Below, piece after piece: positions 23,501 through 38,400 of a stretch of DNA of 64,000 bases; within the stretch, counting starts at the first letter, position 1; every line of letters starts with the position of its first letter. A program made the position numbers and the translations under genes. The notes below the pieces were generated by a model. That model was not told where the DNA came from, did not search any database, and saw nothing but the letters and a program-made list of their open reading frames with translations. The DNA comes from Mesaphorura yosii (Eukaryota; Arthropoda; Collembola; Poduromorpha; Tullbergiidae), in assembly GCA_009869945.1 (NCBI GenBank), contig WIXG01000001.1, positions 372,001 to 436,000 on the forward strand. The letters run 5' to 3'.

Positions 23501-26500
23501 ACACACCTTCACTTCGTTCGCCTTCTGTTTAAGGAGCACAATGAACAGAGCAAAACATTTCAGTAGCAACGACTTTTATTATTTAGATACTCTGTACTAA
23601 TTTAGTATTCACAGATTCACAGTAAATGAACATGGCATGGGCTTGACTTGACTTTGGCAGTGGCACTGGCTGGGATCGTCTTCATTGTTACGCATTCTAT
23701 GCCCATGCATACTTAATTTGGATTCAAATTAAAGAGAAGGACTTACGGGATACAAACACAATGGACACTTTGCTCGCTGAGCGTTTTGGTTGTGGGTTGT
23801 CGACTGTCTGTTGTTTTGCTCAAGTGCTACTCGGAGGACAAAGAACACAATCCCGGACGATTATGTTGTGATAATGAAGAAAGTTGAATGTGTGAATCAG
23901 TACGACACGACCAGGAATTGGGAGGCGCGGCGTACGCGTAAGCCAGGCACTGTGCTGTAATAATGAATTGTCTAAACGTGAATACCAACAATTACAGTGC
24001 AATAGCAACACAATGCGAATGCAAATGCTGTTTACTGCCTAATAATGTTGTTTTTCTAATTAAACCCTCAAATATGGCGAAAATAAGTGGCTGAAATTCA
24101 ATCGCACGTTTGTGCGAAGAAATTGGAGTCTGAATGGTGAGTCCGTAGTTGGTGGTCATAAATCTCTGCATTTTCCCTGATTTCGAAGCTTTGAATGCCA
24201 AATTTTGAAAACGGAGGTTGAGGGCCCGGACGAACATCGTGACTATGTGCTGGGCTCAAGTTTCCTTTGACTACTTCTTTCTTGGTGAGAAACAACGCAA
24301 ATCGAGGCATTTTCACGGAATCCGAAGGAGGTTTTTGTCACGACCTGTGAAAAGGTTACTGGAAGCAGCCATAATTTATGGTCCGTGAGTCAGGAGTCGC
24401 CAGATAGAGTACAACCGGGTTCATAATATGCAAATGGTGCGTTGTAATAATTATATCATCATTATAACCGCACAACATGCCAAGTTAAATATTTATCCCG
24501 TAATTACAATAAAGACTTTGTACTCGATGTGTAGCGAGAATGCAACAATAGCAAAGTCACAGTTACGGCGAGCAAGCAGCGCTTAATGAAGTAGTCAGAA
24601 GTCAGAGCTAGACAATTAAATGGCTTTACAGATGGTTGTTAGACAGACGAGCTGCCATAAAACCTGCGCCGTGCTTGTCGAGCCGCAGCGCAGTTTACAA
24701 ATGGACATTTTAATAAAACGATACTTTAAGACGGAGAGGCCAAGCGAGGCAACCGAAACTGGTTCAAATTCAACAGCGAGCCATTTTATCATGCTTAATT
24801 AAATGAGGTGCAGAAGCAGGATGAAGGCAAACTGTTTGCGATCAAGAATTTTGATGCGTCTGAGTCGCTATCTCGTGCACCAATCACCCTTTTCTTGAAT
24901 GAAGTCACACATCTTTCACATCCAATAAAAATATTATTTTTAATGGTTTTATTACTTAATAACATGTAATAAGCAAGCAATAGCAATACTGACTTACAAC
25001 CAACAATTCTAACAATCAGTTATCATCCTGGCACTGTATATTCATCGAGAAAGGAGATAAAACATTTGAAGGAGTTACAGATCGCCGAAGTTTTACCAAA
25101 TTCCAGCTCCAAATCTCGAGACCATTACAATTAAATACATTTAGGCGTGCAGGTCGGAGGCTTTTCATGTGGCAGTCTGTTCCTTTAATTTTCACCCGCC
25201 TCCAGGCAAAATTTGAAACAGCGAACCGGAAATTAAATATGCTCCTCGCAGGAGAATGATACAAATGTTCAGATATCCAGCGACAGACGCCTGGAACAGG
25301 AAGGATGATCCTCCAGGTAAGAAAAACAAAGTATCTTTGTTGTCTCTTTTGTATCAACTTCCATTGTAATTTCGTACTTTGTCTGTTTGCTGATTGTTTC
25401 TACTCTGCCACTTAAGTTACAAAGAAACGTCTGCAGAATGTCCTCTGCACTCTGGAGCAAGGAAAACATGGACCTTAATCTAAAACAAATACGAAAACAA
25501 AACGGTCCAGGGTCCATTCCAAAACAGCACTGGTGCAGGGTCCCGTTCCGCAAATGTGCGCTTCATTTTGTCAATGAAATGATAACAGTCTGCTCTCTCA
25601 GTGCGATGGGAATGTGAAGATGTTTTGCCTGAAGTGAAACAGCTGAACGCACAAACTACAAACTTCAAATGACAATTGTCTGATACAGAAATGTGAATCC
25701 CAACCCAAACTGTCACATCACAGCCTTTGAGATTACTTTTGTGCGTGCTGCCTGTCTGCCTGAGCTTCAAGCGCTGCGCTAAGCCATCGTCAGTCGAAGA
25801 TCAAAATCAGACACAAATTCTTCAAATCCCGAGCAGAACTCGAGCGAAGGACAAAGGACAAGGTGCTTGAAGCTTGAGACCTTTTGTCATCTGATGACCT
25901 TTCATGTATGCTTGAAAATTTACGCTTCAAAAAATTCAGCGGCGGTTAATCGTTATCGCAAAATCGGGATTTGGTATTTTGGGGTAAAAAGAGTAAAAAC
26001 TGAACTGATGTCAAGTATTGATAAGGATTGCAGGGTTCGGGTCAAGACAAAGCAGCGTTAAGCAATGGACGAAGAGACGTTGTGGAACACGGAGCCGGCT
26101 GAATTTCTAATCATTCCTGTATCTCCTGATCTTGAGGTTTGATGTGATCGATTCAAGACCCCGAAGGTCGAAACTGTAGCTACGGTTCTGAACATCTGTA
26201 TTGCAGCTCGGAATTTCCAGGCGGAACGGGGCACAAGGACGTAGCTCACCGAAGATTAAACAGCGGTACTTGAATTTTGCTGCGAGCTTCCGCAAATGCA
26301 AGCGTATTTTGCATTTTACATGTGCGACTGACTCTCGACTCCTGTCAAGTGGAGTGGAGTATTGTGCTCTACATCAAAGTACTTTTGGGATAATCACATT
26401 TCAAACAATTTCATCTCACAAGTTGTGCCGCACCGCGGCTCGTCAACCGTAATCACTTTATTACGCTGACGTTCAGCATCGACTCAAGTACATGCCAATA

Positions 26501-29500
26501 GCAAATAGCAACAAAATACCACTGTCATGATGTGAATTTGCGTGTTAGCGTATTTCTACTGGCGGCTGGTATTGTTTGTATGTCAAAATGCCAAAAAACT
26601 GGGGAATCCGCTCAAGAGTTCATGATCCATGAATAATAATGTTTTTCCATACCATTGGAAACTTTAGACTTGCAGACTGCCGCACAGCTCAGAGCATATC
26701 TTCAGATGAACCATAGCTTGTTCTTTCTAACCCTCTCAAAACTGTTTCGCAGTTCCTAGTTTGGATTCTATTATCTCTCTTCCTAGAAGCCTGGTATTTG
26801 GCTCTTGACAATTCTTTATGAAGGCATGCATAATAAATAAATCAAAATTACATTTGACTTCCTCATCACGGAAGTGCGGCATGGCGGTTTGGCTGGCTTC
26901 GCTTCCTCCGAGAGCAATAGCCTTGGCTTTGCTGGTATATTTTGATATCAACCTTCCCTAATAATCCCATTGCCTTTGCGTGTAAATGTAATTATTTGGT
27001 ACAATCGAATTAGAGTCGAAGTTCAGCAATAAACCAACCAAAAGACGTCCTCAGGACTCACGTTGACTCTTTAAGCGCCGAGTCAAGTTGTAATTGAAAG
27101 CTCGACAAATTTTTATACGATAATTACCTCGAGTTTGAAATAAAAGCCTAGGCCATTACAATTGCCACTTGCCACACAGTTCGCCACCAACATCAAGCCA
27201 GTGCTGCGAGTCGGCGGTACCGCGAAGCAGTTGATATATTGCGGAGTGGTTCTTGTATGGCTGGGGTACGCACGCACATCTCGTCTCTGAGACGCAGACA
27301 GATCAAGAAGATTTCACTCGGTCGTCGTCAAGTGAGTTTGAATATTATCATTATGCCACACACCATTTGAATTACTGCACTTTTGTCCTACTCGTAGTCG
27401 CAGTCGCAGTTAGCATTAAGCCAACACGACTCCGAGTGAATGAATTGATGACAGCACGAAGAAAAACCAACAAAACGAGTTTTCCAACTTAGTGAAGCAC
27501 GGCGAATGGATACGATTACCGGCACTGGGAAGCTGCCGCTGCTGCTGATGCAAGGAGAGAAACTTCTTAAAACATTGGAATAATAATACAATTTGTCAAG
27601 TGAGCCTCATTTTAATTTACAGCCACGCACATCTCCTTATCTTTTTCTTTATTGTCGAATTTTTATTTCCAAGAGACAAAAAGCCAGCAACGAGCTGTGC
27701 TGAGCACGAAACATCGAATCAAGTTGTGGATTTTGTTTATGCAAATCCACACGAATTAAAAGCGAGAGATGAAGAAGAGTGAGATTCTTAGCTGCATTTA
27801 CAAATTATGCACTCAACCCACCGCACCGCAGCACTTGGATTTGCTGTTGCCGTTGCTTCCCCGTTGGTAATAAAAATGTCCTGCTCACAAAACGGCGGAG
27901 AGAAACATGACTTTGAGTACAAAATAATAATAGCTATTAATAGTGTGTGTGGTATGCCAGATTCTAATCATCATCATTATCATCTTCGGTACGGAGAACA
28001 AGTAAAGACCCGCAGTGTGAACAAACACGAGTACGAGTTCGAGATCGGGTTGGGGGAGAAAATGAGTCAACGTTGGTATTTTTTAAAAGTGCATTTTCAT
28101 GTACGCTACACGCATTAAATTTCAGCAATGATAATACACCAGTGCAGCACCAGTCAAGAGCAAGATCCAAGACGCTGAGTTTATGATTTTTGTGCAATAC
28201 TTGTGAATGTGAATTGTAATTCGTATAATGTAATAGAACGCACGCATTTTACTTGTGTACTTGTACTTCATCCAATATTCATAAAACCCAAAACACAAAC
28301 AAAATAGGGACAAAAATGTTGCACGCAGCCATAAAGAAAGTCCCAAACATTTTACTTTATTATTCTTGCCGTTGCGTTGCCATTGCCGGAATGGTATTTG
28401 GCACTTTCTGGAAATAAATAAGTCAAGTCAGGATGAAAGGCGACGGGAAAGGGTTGAAGAAAGCGAAAGTGAAGCGTTCAACACTTGTACATGAAAACAA
28501 ACAAGCTTTTTGATCTTTTTGCCTTGCTTCGTACATAAATCATGAGTTGATGAGGGTCACACTCAAACTACATGCACTTGCTGAACTGACAAGAATCTCG
28601 TTCACACACACGCTCTCGCTTATAATGTGACATTATTGCCTTACACGAAATGAAATGTACCCGCACTCCGGATCTCGGCCCGTCTGCCTGTATTTTGTAT
28701 GCAATTTACGTTGTTGACAGAGTCAGAGTCAGGATTTTTCTGCATCCTTAAATAAATAAAGCATGGAGCAGTCGTGGGCCTGGATACCATTTCAACAGAT
28801 CTTCTCACCCTCTTCATCTTATTCACGCATGCATTCAACGCACTGACACAGTCTGCGTCTTCATTGACAATAAATTCATATTTTATATCGCGTCCGCAAA
28901 CGTGTAATTCTAGTTGCAGAAGAAACGAGAATCCCTGAAATTAATGCGGAAAACCCGAAACAGAAACTCTGACGAGATCTTGATGCTTGAAACACGCATG
29001 AATATTTGATTCTTGTCTTCTCTGGTCTCCAAGTTCAAAATCCTTGACTGGTCCCGAGCAATTTGTAATCTTAGCCTCAACGTAACCAGAAAGCTAGATC
29101 CTACCTACTTCTTTGTGAAGCGTCCAGGTTATAATGCGGAAGTCAAGTAGAGATTCCACTGAAGAGTCCTTCAGCGCTCAAAGGAGAAACTGAACCGTTA
29201 GGAATGCTTGACTACTAATCAGAAATAGTATTTTTAGCTTTTTGATTTGGTACGAATCTACATTTTGAATTTCAAGTGAAATTGTAATTAAACATTCGTC
29301 CTGAACGTGATCAACGAAACTGCTTTAGTCTCTGCTCTTAAAATCGAACTAGTGCCATTTGTGTTAATATAGTCTTCTACAATAACTCGAAGAAATATAA
29401 TTTATAATTTTAGTATGCATACTTTCCCGTCAATACAGTTACATTCGAATATTAAATTATGCTTACTCTTCAAGCACATGCGACTAACGAGAATTTGAGA

Positions 29501-32500
29501 TTAATATTTTCAATTTCACTTAAGAGGTACAGCGAATGATAATTAATCTCCTCTCAAAAGAGCACAGAGCACACTTTGGATGAACATGTGATTAGAAATA
29601 CGGACACTGAGAATTAGAGGAGACAACGTCGCGAGAGCATAAGGTGCACTGGCATTTGTGGCTTGATTCTAAGAAAAGCTGGGTTACGTTTGGCCGTAAA
29701 GAAAAGTTAATTACAATTACCATTGAGAGTCAAAGTCAAAACATCAATAGCTTCGAGTATGATTGATGACGGACCGACACCAACACGGCAAGCACTATTC
29801 AATATAACATGTACGTGTTTCTTTTCAAAGCCCAGGCCAAGCGAAGAAGATCATGACGATGACTCTGTGAATCGCTAATGGGATTATGCATGGTTGATGG
29901 CTTGGAAGGAATCCTTTAAGATCTGTTCGAAGAATCGGAAAACATCAATTGGTAAGATGGACGCAATATGTTTTAAATACCTCTTCGTCGAATACGAGAT
30001 GGGTGAGACGTGAAGACTTTTCCAGTGAGGAAGGAGTGGGCTTTATGACCAACAATAACAGTGCAACTGCCATATAAGGCCGTTTTGTGGTTCTGTGAGC
30101 TTACTCACAACGTCGCGCAGGGCGCAGACCACAACGCACCCATTTCTATATGCAAAATATAAGGGAAAATTTTTAACCAAAATCATATTACTTTTCATCA
30201 ACTTTAATCCTGAGCAGAATAATAAACCGTTTATCTGTAACGAAGATCGCAGGTAACGTAAACTGAAGCAGACGCAGATCGTTGGTTGTAAATCCACATC
30301 GCATGGTTCAGAATATTAAACTCTTAACCCGCAACTGCGGTTTAATATGATTTATCTTTCATACCGAATTCTTTTAAGGAAATGAAAAATCAACAATCAA
30401 CTCATCGCGTATCTTAACACGGCATCAGAAGACTTATCACATTTTTTCATTTTTGTTAGAATTCTTCCTCGGTGAGCGGCAAGGCTCCGGTATTTAATGA
30501 AAATAAATGGACCTTTCATAACATTTGTTCGTGTCCAGAAAGCACAAGACAAGACATGAGCATAAAATGTTAAAACATTACAGCTACATGCATATGAAGA
30601 TAAATGAGATCAGTATGTCTTGGAATGTTGCCTCGAATCTTTGATGGACAGCAGCTTTCTTCAGGGCTGTTGCGCGACAGCAACCAACAAGCTCTGCCTG
30701 CATTTTGTATGCGATGCGAGTTTGTGTAATGCGATAGGAGTTCATGTAACTTGTGGCTTGTCAAATGCCGACTTTGTGCTGCCTTGCTTTTCTCCACCTT
30801 TCCCCAGCATAGTCAATTGCTTATGCGCGCCACAACGCGACGATTAATGAGTGCTCGACAACTGATTTCTCATTTCACTTCCAAATACCGCTGATCGATT
30901 CAAAGACGGTAATTTATATGTAACTCGATCAGTGCCGTCTGCTGTGTGATTGTCAGTTGTCAATTGTCAACGATCAATGAAAAACAATGGGTTACTTTGT
31001 GAATAAATTAGGAGACAACAGTAAACAATTTCGAATACAGACAAGAGCTGAAATAATACAGAAACAGAAGTACCACCCAAACAGAAACTCGTTCCCGTCC
31101 GATATCCAGGTGCATCTGCCCTTCATACATCGCCTGCCACTCTGCCGTACACGGATGCATGTCATGCCCATAATTTAACGTTTCATTTTCCGATAATTTT
31201 ATGTAAAAATAAATATTTGATGACATGAACCCTGTAATTTTGTTTTACGGTGGCCATACTTCTGCCGGGGTTTGGTTTGGATTTTGAGTGCATGACGAGC
31301 TCGAGCCCAATGGTTGATGAAGATGTTTCATTTTGACGTGTGCGCTTTTGCATCTGAAACGAAACTCCCATCACGATTAAATAATTACGACCATCAACAT
31401 CGAACATCAAAAATAGTCGGTGAAATTCACTTCAAATGGAAAATAATTATTCTGCGTTTCCGTAAACAGCCCTCAAACTACAAAATGAATGGTGAAAAAT
31501 AGAGCCAGGAAAGTGAACCGGAATCTCGAACATGTTGAACGCGAAAGCCTGAAGTGGGAACGAAAGAAGAGATACACCCTTCACATCACACTGTACCGCA
31601 CTTTGTCGTATCCGATCGTATCTGTTTTAATATTTTTGACAGGCGTGACGAATTCACGCTCCAGAGTCGCACAAAGTCAGCCACAGCCACCGCCAGATTA
31701 ATTTTCCCATTCAAAAGCCGCAGAGTGGGCTGCAACACTTTAAATTGTCTTGTAATTTTATATAATGCAATGTTGTGGCTTTACACGCACATAAATTAAT
31801 ACAAAGCACAAAAGGCACAGATGAAAAGAGCGACAGCAACAAAATGCAGCGCTCGGATTACAGGTGGTTTATGGTTGATGAATAAAAGCTCACTCCTTTT
31901 GTGCCGGAGTCAAAATAAAAGTAAAGACTTGCCTTTACGCGTTGTTGCGTTGCCCTTTACAATCTTTCTCCTGCCTGCCGTGCCTCAATGGTTGAATCTT
32001 AAGCATTCGTTGGGGATTATATTTTCCAGTGAATTGAAACCGTCGCATGGTGAAGAAAGATGCAGGTAGAATCTAATTTAAGCCTGCTCAAGTGTTTGGC
32101 TTGTAACATGTAACCGCTGCTGGTAAGTACTTTCATTATCTTTATGCGGTGGTCGGCAAAACTTTGAATACAAGACTTATCACTTTGACGCAGTGCAACG
32201 CGGCACAATCTCATCTTTCATATCTTCAGAGTGTTCAAGCGCTCAAGTCATCACTACCGAAATTCCAAGTTCGGATCAAAGCGATGACTTCTTGACGCTG
32301 AAGAAGAGATAGCCGGACTCCAATGTCTGTCCAATGTCTGCCTGCCTTTGGCGAGATACAGATTTCATTTTATTTCACTACAGATGACCAACTTGATTCG
32401 TGAACGAATTGCTCTCGGTTTTACTCACCTCGCATCAGGCCATTAGTAAGCTTCATAATTAACATTTATGTACCTACACTTTCAGAGATTTTCTGTCCAT

Positions 32501-35500
32501 CTTATGGAGAACTGCCTTTTTGTAAAGAACCTTGTTTGGTATTATATTTTTCATATCGATATCAGCGAAGAAGTGGCTGAGCTGAAATCGATGCATCGGG
32601 TAGTTGGGCTAGAATCTTGCATAGTCAGGCTATCAGTTGTTGGCTATCCTTTATGTTGATCGTTTTGTCCGAGACGATGTAAAGTTCAAGAATCACAGTC
32701 CGTGGAATTTTTAATTAGGTAACTCACACTTTAGATTTCTCAATGGCCAGACCGAGTGACATGCTGTCTGCTTCCTGCCGTTTATATATTTTGACATGCA
32801 GCAAGAGCAGCAGCTCGAATTAATTTAGGTAACCGGGTCCAATTGCGTCTATGAAAGCTATCTTTGAATGCAACAGTCTAATACGAGCAGTCTGTGCTTA
32901 GGATTTCCCGAGGAATTGACTACACAGGTGCAGAAGCCAAATAGTGTACACAGCTCGGTATACATTCAAGACGATGACGTAGCTTAATCTAATTAAAATT
33001 TCGAATAAATCAGATTGTACCACATCGGGCGAGGTTAAAGAGGCACATTCCGTCTGCCATTCATTCATCAAGTATTGCATTTCTTTCAATTTGCGCCTTG
33101 GTGTTAACCAAGTCTATGAGTCATACATGGCATTTATGCTCACGATCTCAGTTTCATAACTTACACCTTGACGGAATGAAATTTTATTAAATCAGCAGGA
33201 CTCCAACCTTACCACCTTATGCATCAAGAAAATATAGCACAAGCGTCTGTGTCGGGGCGGCTGTCGATCGTAGAATTCATTTTTCTCCTTTGTGTTCGGT
33301 ATCGTGAGCTGTAACTTGCACTTGGCAAGTTCACGTTCAACATTTGAACCTGCCTTTACGGTTTCTTGGAATTTCACCAGCGCTAATTTGATACGCGAAC
33401 TTTCTTCCGTTGCTACGAATTCCATTGTTTATATCGGTGCGCTGTGCCAGAAGAACTTGCGACAGGTTTCTCGCGAGAATTAAGGCTCTATTGAATGATT
33501 CGATATGTGAACCGTCCATCATGCATCAAACATGTGTCTTGTGTGTTCCAAATTGAATTTTCGACTTTTGTTATTGTTATCCGTGTGACTGAATGCGCTG
33601 TTATTATTTTGAAGGCAACAGGCAACTTATTTATCCATTGACAGTATCACCTTCGAAATCTCCCGAGTCATCATGAGCGGCGCAGTTCAATTTATGCTCT
33701 GTTGGCTGGTGCTGCTTCACTGGGCACAGAAATTGAATGGAGCGTTCCCGAACGCCTGACGAGCCTTGTCGTCCTCTTGCTTATCATGTCATGCTGTAAT
33801 TCAATGCCTCGCGTAATGAATGAGTGCTTGCGTGGACGTGGCGTAATTTGGGTTTTAATTGAAGAGATAAGCTGTCTACTTAATTATGTGAATGTCATAA
33901 TTTTGTGCGGCAACGGTAAAGTCACATTTTCCGGCGTTGCATTGCCCAGGCACCAAACACACTGCCTGCTGCCACTGCATTGTAAAATCTTCGGGTTTTG
34001 TCTCTCACAGGTGAAGGAAGTTATCAGATGAAACGATGATTTCCAATTTTAGTGCCAGGAAAAGTATGGCAAGAGAAAGGTCGAGCGCCAACTGTTGGCT
34101 GTTGCTCGTTCAGGGGTCGTATCGCATATTTACATCTTAACCCATTTAATTACTGTAATTTAATCCTTGATATTACATGTCTTCGAGATTCTATTTTCAT
34201 GGTTCTGTAGTTATTTTTGTGTAACAGCTGCGGCTCGTTACGCTGAGCAAATAATCAAGCCATAAATTCATGTTTTGGTCTTGGACGCGCAGTACGTGCC
34301 TCGACGTAACGATGAAAGCTCCGAATGGCTTGTACTTTGAGTCTTGACCCGAGCGGGCCGCGCTTTGCATACTGGTATCAAATTAGTCCATCCGTGTCCG
34401 CTTTTGAGAGTCGTGTTTCGATTCAAACAATTCACGCTTTAGAAACAAGATTTCGACATGCCAGAAGAGCTCCAGAGCGTTGAAAGCCATTTGTGTCTGA
34501 AGCCTTATTAAAACGTAACTTTTGTAACTTGAGTTCACTTCTTCCGATGAGCGAGCCAAGAGTCAAAGAGTTTTATAACCTCGTTAGTTATTTTTATTAC
34601 GACATAACAATTGATTTTATTACTTTAGTGTGGTGTAAATCCCAGGCGATTAAAAACTGTACTAAGCAATGCTTTGGGCAGGTATTCGCAGTAGTAGTAT
34701 TCACTATGCGCTCTCGTGTTAGACTGGATTGATTTCTTGACATTTCTCGGAATCTTCTTGAAAGATTCTACTCAAGTCTCTCAACTCTTTGTGCAAATGC
34801 GATTAAAGTGGCGGTCACTTCAACGGACAGACGCGCAAATGCGAAGGTTAAAGTTCAACTGAAATCCAATTATCGCATCTCCTCGGCTGCGGCGGATGTC
34901 TCACACCTGTTTAACATTCAAAAGGAGAGTCAGAGTCCGAGTGTTCCCTACGCATGCCCATCAAGCATGCTCAGTTGCTCAGGAATTTGACACTGACATT
35001 GCGTTAACTATGAACTCGATGATGCATATCAATACGCTTTCGATGCTTCAATCAAACCGAAAGTGAAAAGCCAAAGCCAGCAAGCCGACGTCAATTTCAA
35101 CTTGGAATTGAATTCGAAAAGCTAAAGCAAATTGCAGTTTTGTATTGCGAATGCGTTCGCGTTCAAAGATCATCAAACGTTTCTTTGAATAATGCTTCGA
35201 CATGCCATCACCGAACAGGAAACAGGATCCGAATCGATTCCAAGAACTTATTGACAAGCGAATATGATGGCCATGATATGAGCTTCGGATCACAGAAACT
35301 GACACTGAACTGATGCCAATTGCCGAAGGAGATAAATTCGCTCATCAATCAAAATCGATCTTTGCAATTCAATGTATTGTCATTGACTCATTTTTCGATT
35401 ACAATAAGTAATCGATTTACGATTAGCATTGTTGCATGGATGCAATGAGCAAGGCATTGACACGGTTTGCGATTAAAGTCGACTGGCTCATGATGCTCAA

Positions 35501-38325
35501 CCTGACGAGTTAATTTCGGTTGAAGAGCAGCCAGAACAATTTATTAAGAAATTAAACCGTGGAATCTGCAAAGCCAATAACGTCAATGGAAAAGTTATGA
35601 AACCAAAGTTGTAACCTGCAGAAATTATAGATTGTTTTCGAAGATTCTACTCTGTGCGCACGGTTAGAAAAGGAATTTGGACCACCTTGCAGCTAATTGG
35701 ACCCAATTATAATAATTTCGGTAACTGTGTACTTGTTGGGCACATTGTCTTCGCTCTTCATTTTGTTCTAAACAAGAAAATTACATGCTCGCTGACATAA
35801 CAGCGATGCACTAATTTAGCTGCGACTGAGTCGGTCAGTCAAGCCCGTCTTCAATGTGTATAAGTGCATACACGGCATACGTGCAAGTGCTGTAAAGTGC
35901 TCGCCATTGTTTTCAACCTTTAGAGAGTTTACGATGAGACAGTGTAATTGGAGCTAAAATTTCCAGCATTGTTCCATTAAGATCCAGCTTCGCACGTGAA
36001 CTTGAACTCCTTCCGGTTCTCATCTTCGGATCACAAAAAATCCACATGGCTTGACTTTGATTCTGACTCGGGTTTGTGTTGACTGAATGAGGTTTTAAAC
36101 ACGAAAACGGAAGCTCCTTATCACTTAACAAACAGGAGGCGACTTGAACTTACTAGTCTGGGTGACTGACTAAGAGAACACGACATATTATTCTTAGTGA
36201 TTGTGATTACCTGCGAAAAGTGGACAAGCCCACCACGGAACAGGGTTCACTCGTCGCCGAATCCCGTTTTGCTATACCTTTAATTCATCCGCCTCACCAT
36301 GTGAAGCAATTCTTCTAGTGGAGAATGTCACAGTGAAACTATGCCTGAGGCTAGCATTTTCGACCCTTATGACGCAACCGTCATCTAAGGACTAAAACTT
36401 CAAGATTTATGAACTGCACATTTCAAGCTCGGATTGCTTTACAACTAAATTAATTTTTCGCTTATGTCTTTTCCCATTACAGAGTTACAATTTATGGAGT
36501 CATTTTACTCCGTGCCCCGTGAACCACTCGCAAGTCGCAAATGAAACATGTTGGCGATATTTATGACCCATGAATAATTATGCATTTCCTTTGTCAACAA
36601 AGCTAAGCACGAACCACATAAATTTCGAGCCAAAAATATCCACTGCTGGTCGCTGGGTGCACTGCACGGGAACACGCTAGAGAAAGTGTCATCGTAAATC
36701 TCAGCGGTCGTGGCTGGAAATTTTTATCTCATCCTGGAAATATTTAAGACTCGTCAACAAGTTTACAGATTAATGAAGTTGCTCTAACCTAATCATGTGT
36801 ATTAAACGAGTAGCCGAACGAGCCAAGATTAATTAAGAAGTTGATTAAGACGACGCGCTTGAAACTTCTTCGAATTAAAGTCAAAGTTTTGAGAAACGCG
36901 CTTGAGTCGAGAGTAATCTGGGAATCGGGAATGAGAATTGGTCTTGAATCTTGAGGAAGGAAGACAGATGTTCTTGTTACACATTTCATCATTCTCATTC
37001 CCAATCCCAATCATAAACTAAATTACGACGCTGGTGTATGATTAGAAAAGAAATAAAATGCCGGATATTCCTCGTTGGCTAAGAACATATTACTTTTGTG
37101 AATTGTGAGTGAAAGGTTAATTATTATTTCAACTTCAAGAAATCTCTCTGCTGCTTCCATATTCGGTCTCCAATTATTTTGAGTAATAAAATCCCTACAG
37201 GCTGACTTCTTCGAACCACTTACCTTCATTACCTCCGCTCCCTGACTCCGCAATCACTGTTATTACCCAATTGATGCCTTTTGGGTCAGAAATCGAAATA
37301 AAAAGGAACGCACAGCGCAATCGCTTGTGTAAATAAACCCATCATTTCTCGTAACTGCGAGAAATTAAGCAAATACGGAACAACCCTTCGTCTTGGCACT
37401 AAGAGAGTCTTGTGAGTCTGCACGAACAGTGAACAGGTGAACTCGACAGCGCACAACGCGATTAATTTGGTCAGGACGGGTCTGAGAATTTCTTGCTGAC
37501 CTTCTCTTTAGGTGGTCCAATCCCAACCAGCACAAGACACCCACGTCATCATGAAAGCCTGCATTTAAGTAATATTATCTTTAAGTTAACGAGGAGGAAG
37601 TAGGACGTCGACGTCATGTATATTAGCACTTATTAATTTCGTAACTTGCAGACTTTAGACAAACCCTCTGAAGTTCAGACCAGATATAACGCTAACGCAC
37701 ACGCAAGCTGCCTTGGTTGAAATTCATCCAAACGAAATTCGTTTCTTCAACATTCCGAACGAATCCAATCAGCATCGAGCGGAACGAATGCTTAATCGTA
37801 TCAGTTATTGTACTGATCCATGCTTTTGGCACTACAAGGAATGATTGATTACGTTTTAACTAGTGTGTTACATCTCATATTTAGTTTTACTTCACTCTTC
37901 TCCTATTCTGACCTACAGACAAAATTTGGTATTCCGCTCTTGTGCAGTGTGTGAGGAAGAAATAGAATCTCGGCGCTAGCGTGGCGGTGAGTAAAAGAAG
38001 TCAGTCAGTGAGTCAGTCCGAATATGTAATAAATTATCATTGCCCTGCGTTGATGAAATGGCCTTTGGTTATGGTTGCATGTGGGTTCATTTCTGCTGCG
38101 CAACATGATTTACTCTATGAACACGAAGGTGGGCTATGAAAGGTCCATTTTTTCTCAACCATCCGGCCCTCGTCCAGCTTAAGTCTGATGGTACATCTTT
38201 CATTACCTGTCTGGCACTGGATGTGTGTGAGTTTAAGCCATGAATTACGTGTGATTCGAAGAAAAGCAATTTAAGCAATTTAACGAGTCCGCTTAGGCAA
38301 TATTATGCGATCTGTGATTCATTCG
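20549..38325. other. 17.8-kb gene-poor interval
   Basis: No gene is recognised in this long interval. All open frames are at most about 116 codons, and none carries a domain I know or sits next to consistent splice sites. A small hairpin (CGATTAC/GTAATCG with a 5-nt loop) lies near 35398-35416, and a short CAGT-rich patch near 38001-38018. No tRNA, rRNA or known microRNA was recognised by eye. The lack of genes contrasts with the compact introns of the neighbouring genes. Confidence 0.55.
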
Positions 38326-38331
38326 TTTATT
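38326..38331 (-). terminator. Poly(A) signal of the nardilysin-like gene
   Basis: TTTATT on the + strand is AATAAA on the - strand. It lies about 70 nt beyond the stop codon at 38401-38403 and is the nearest canonical hexamer. Confidence 0.45.
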
Positions 38332-38400
38332 TGCTCGGTTTCAATTTTGGCGAATAAAGCTCATGATAATTTTGTGAAGCGAGCCCAGGCTAGGCCTCTG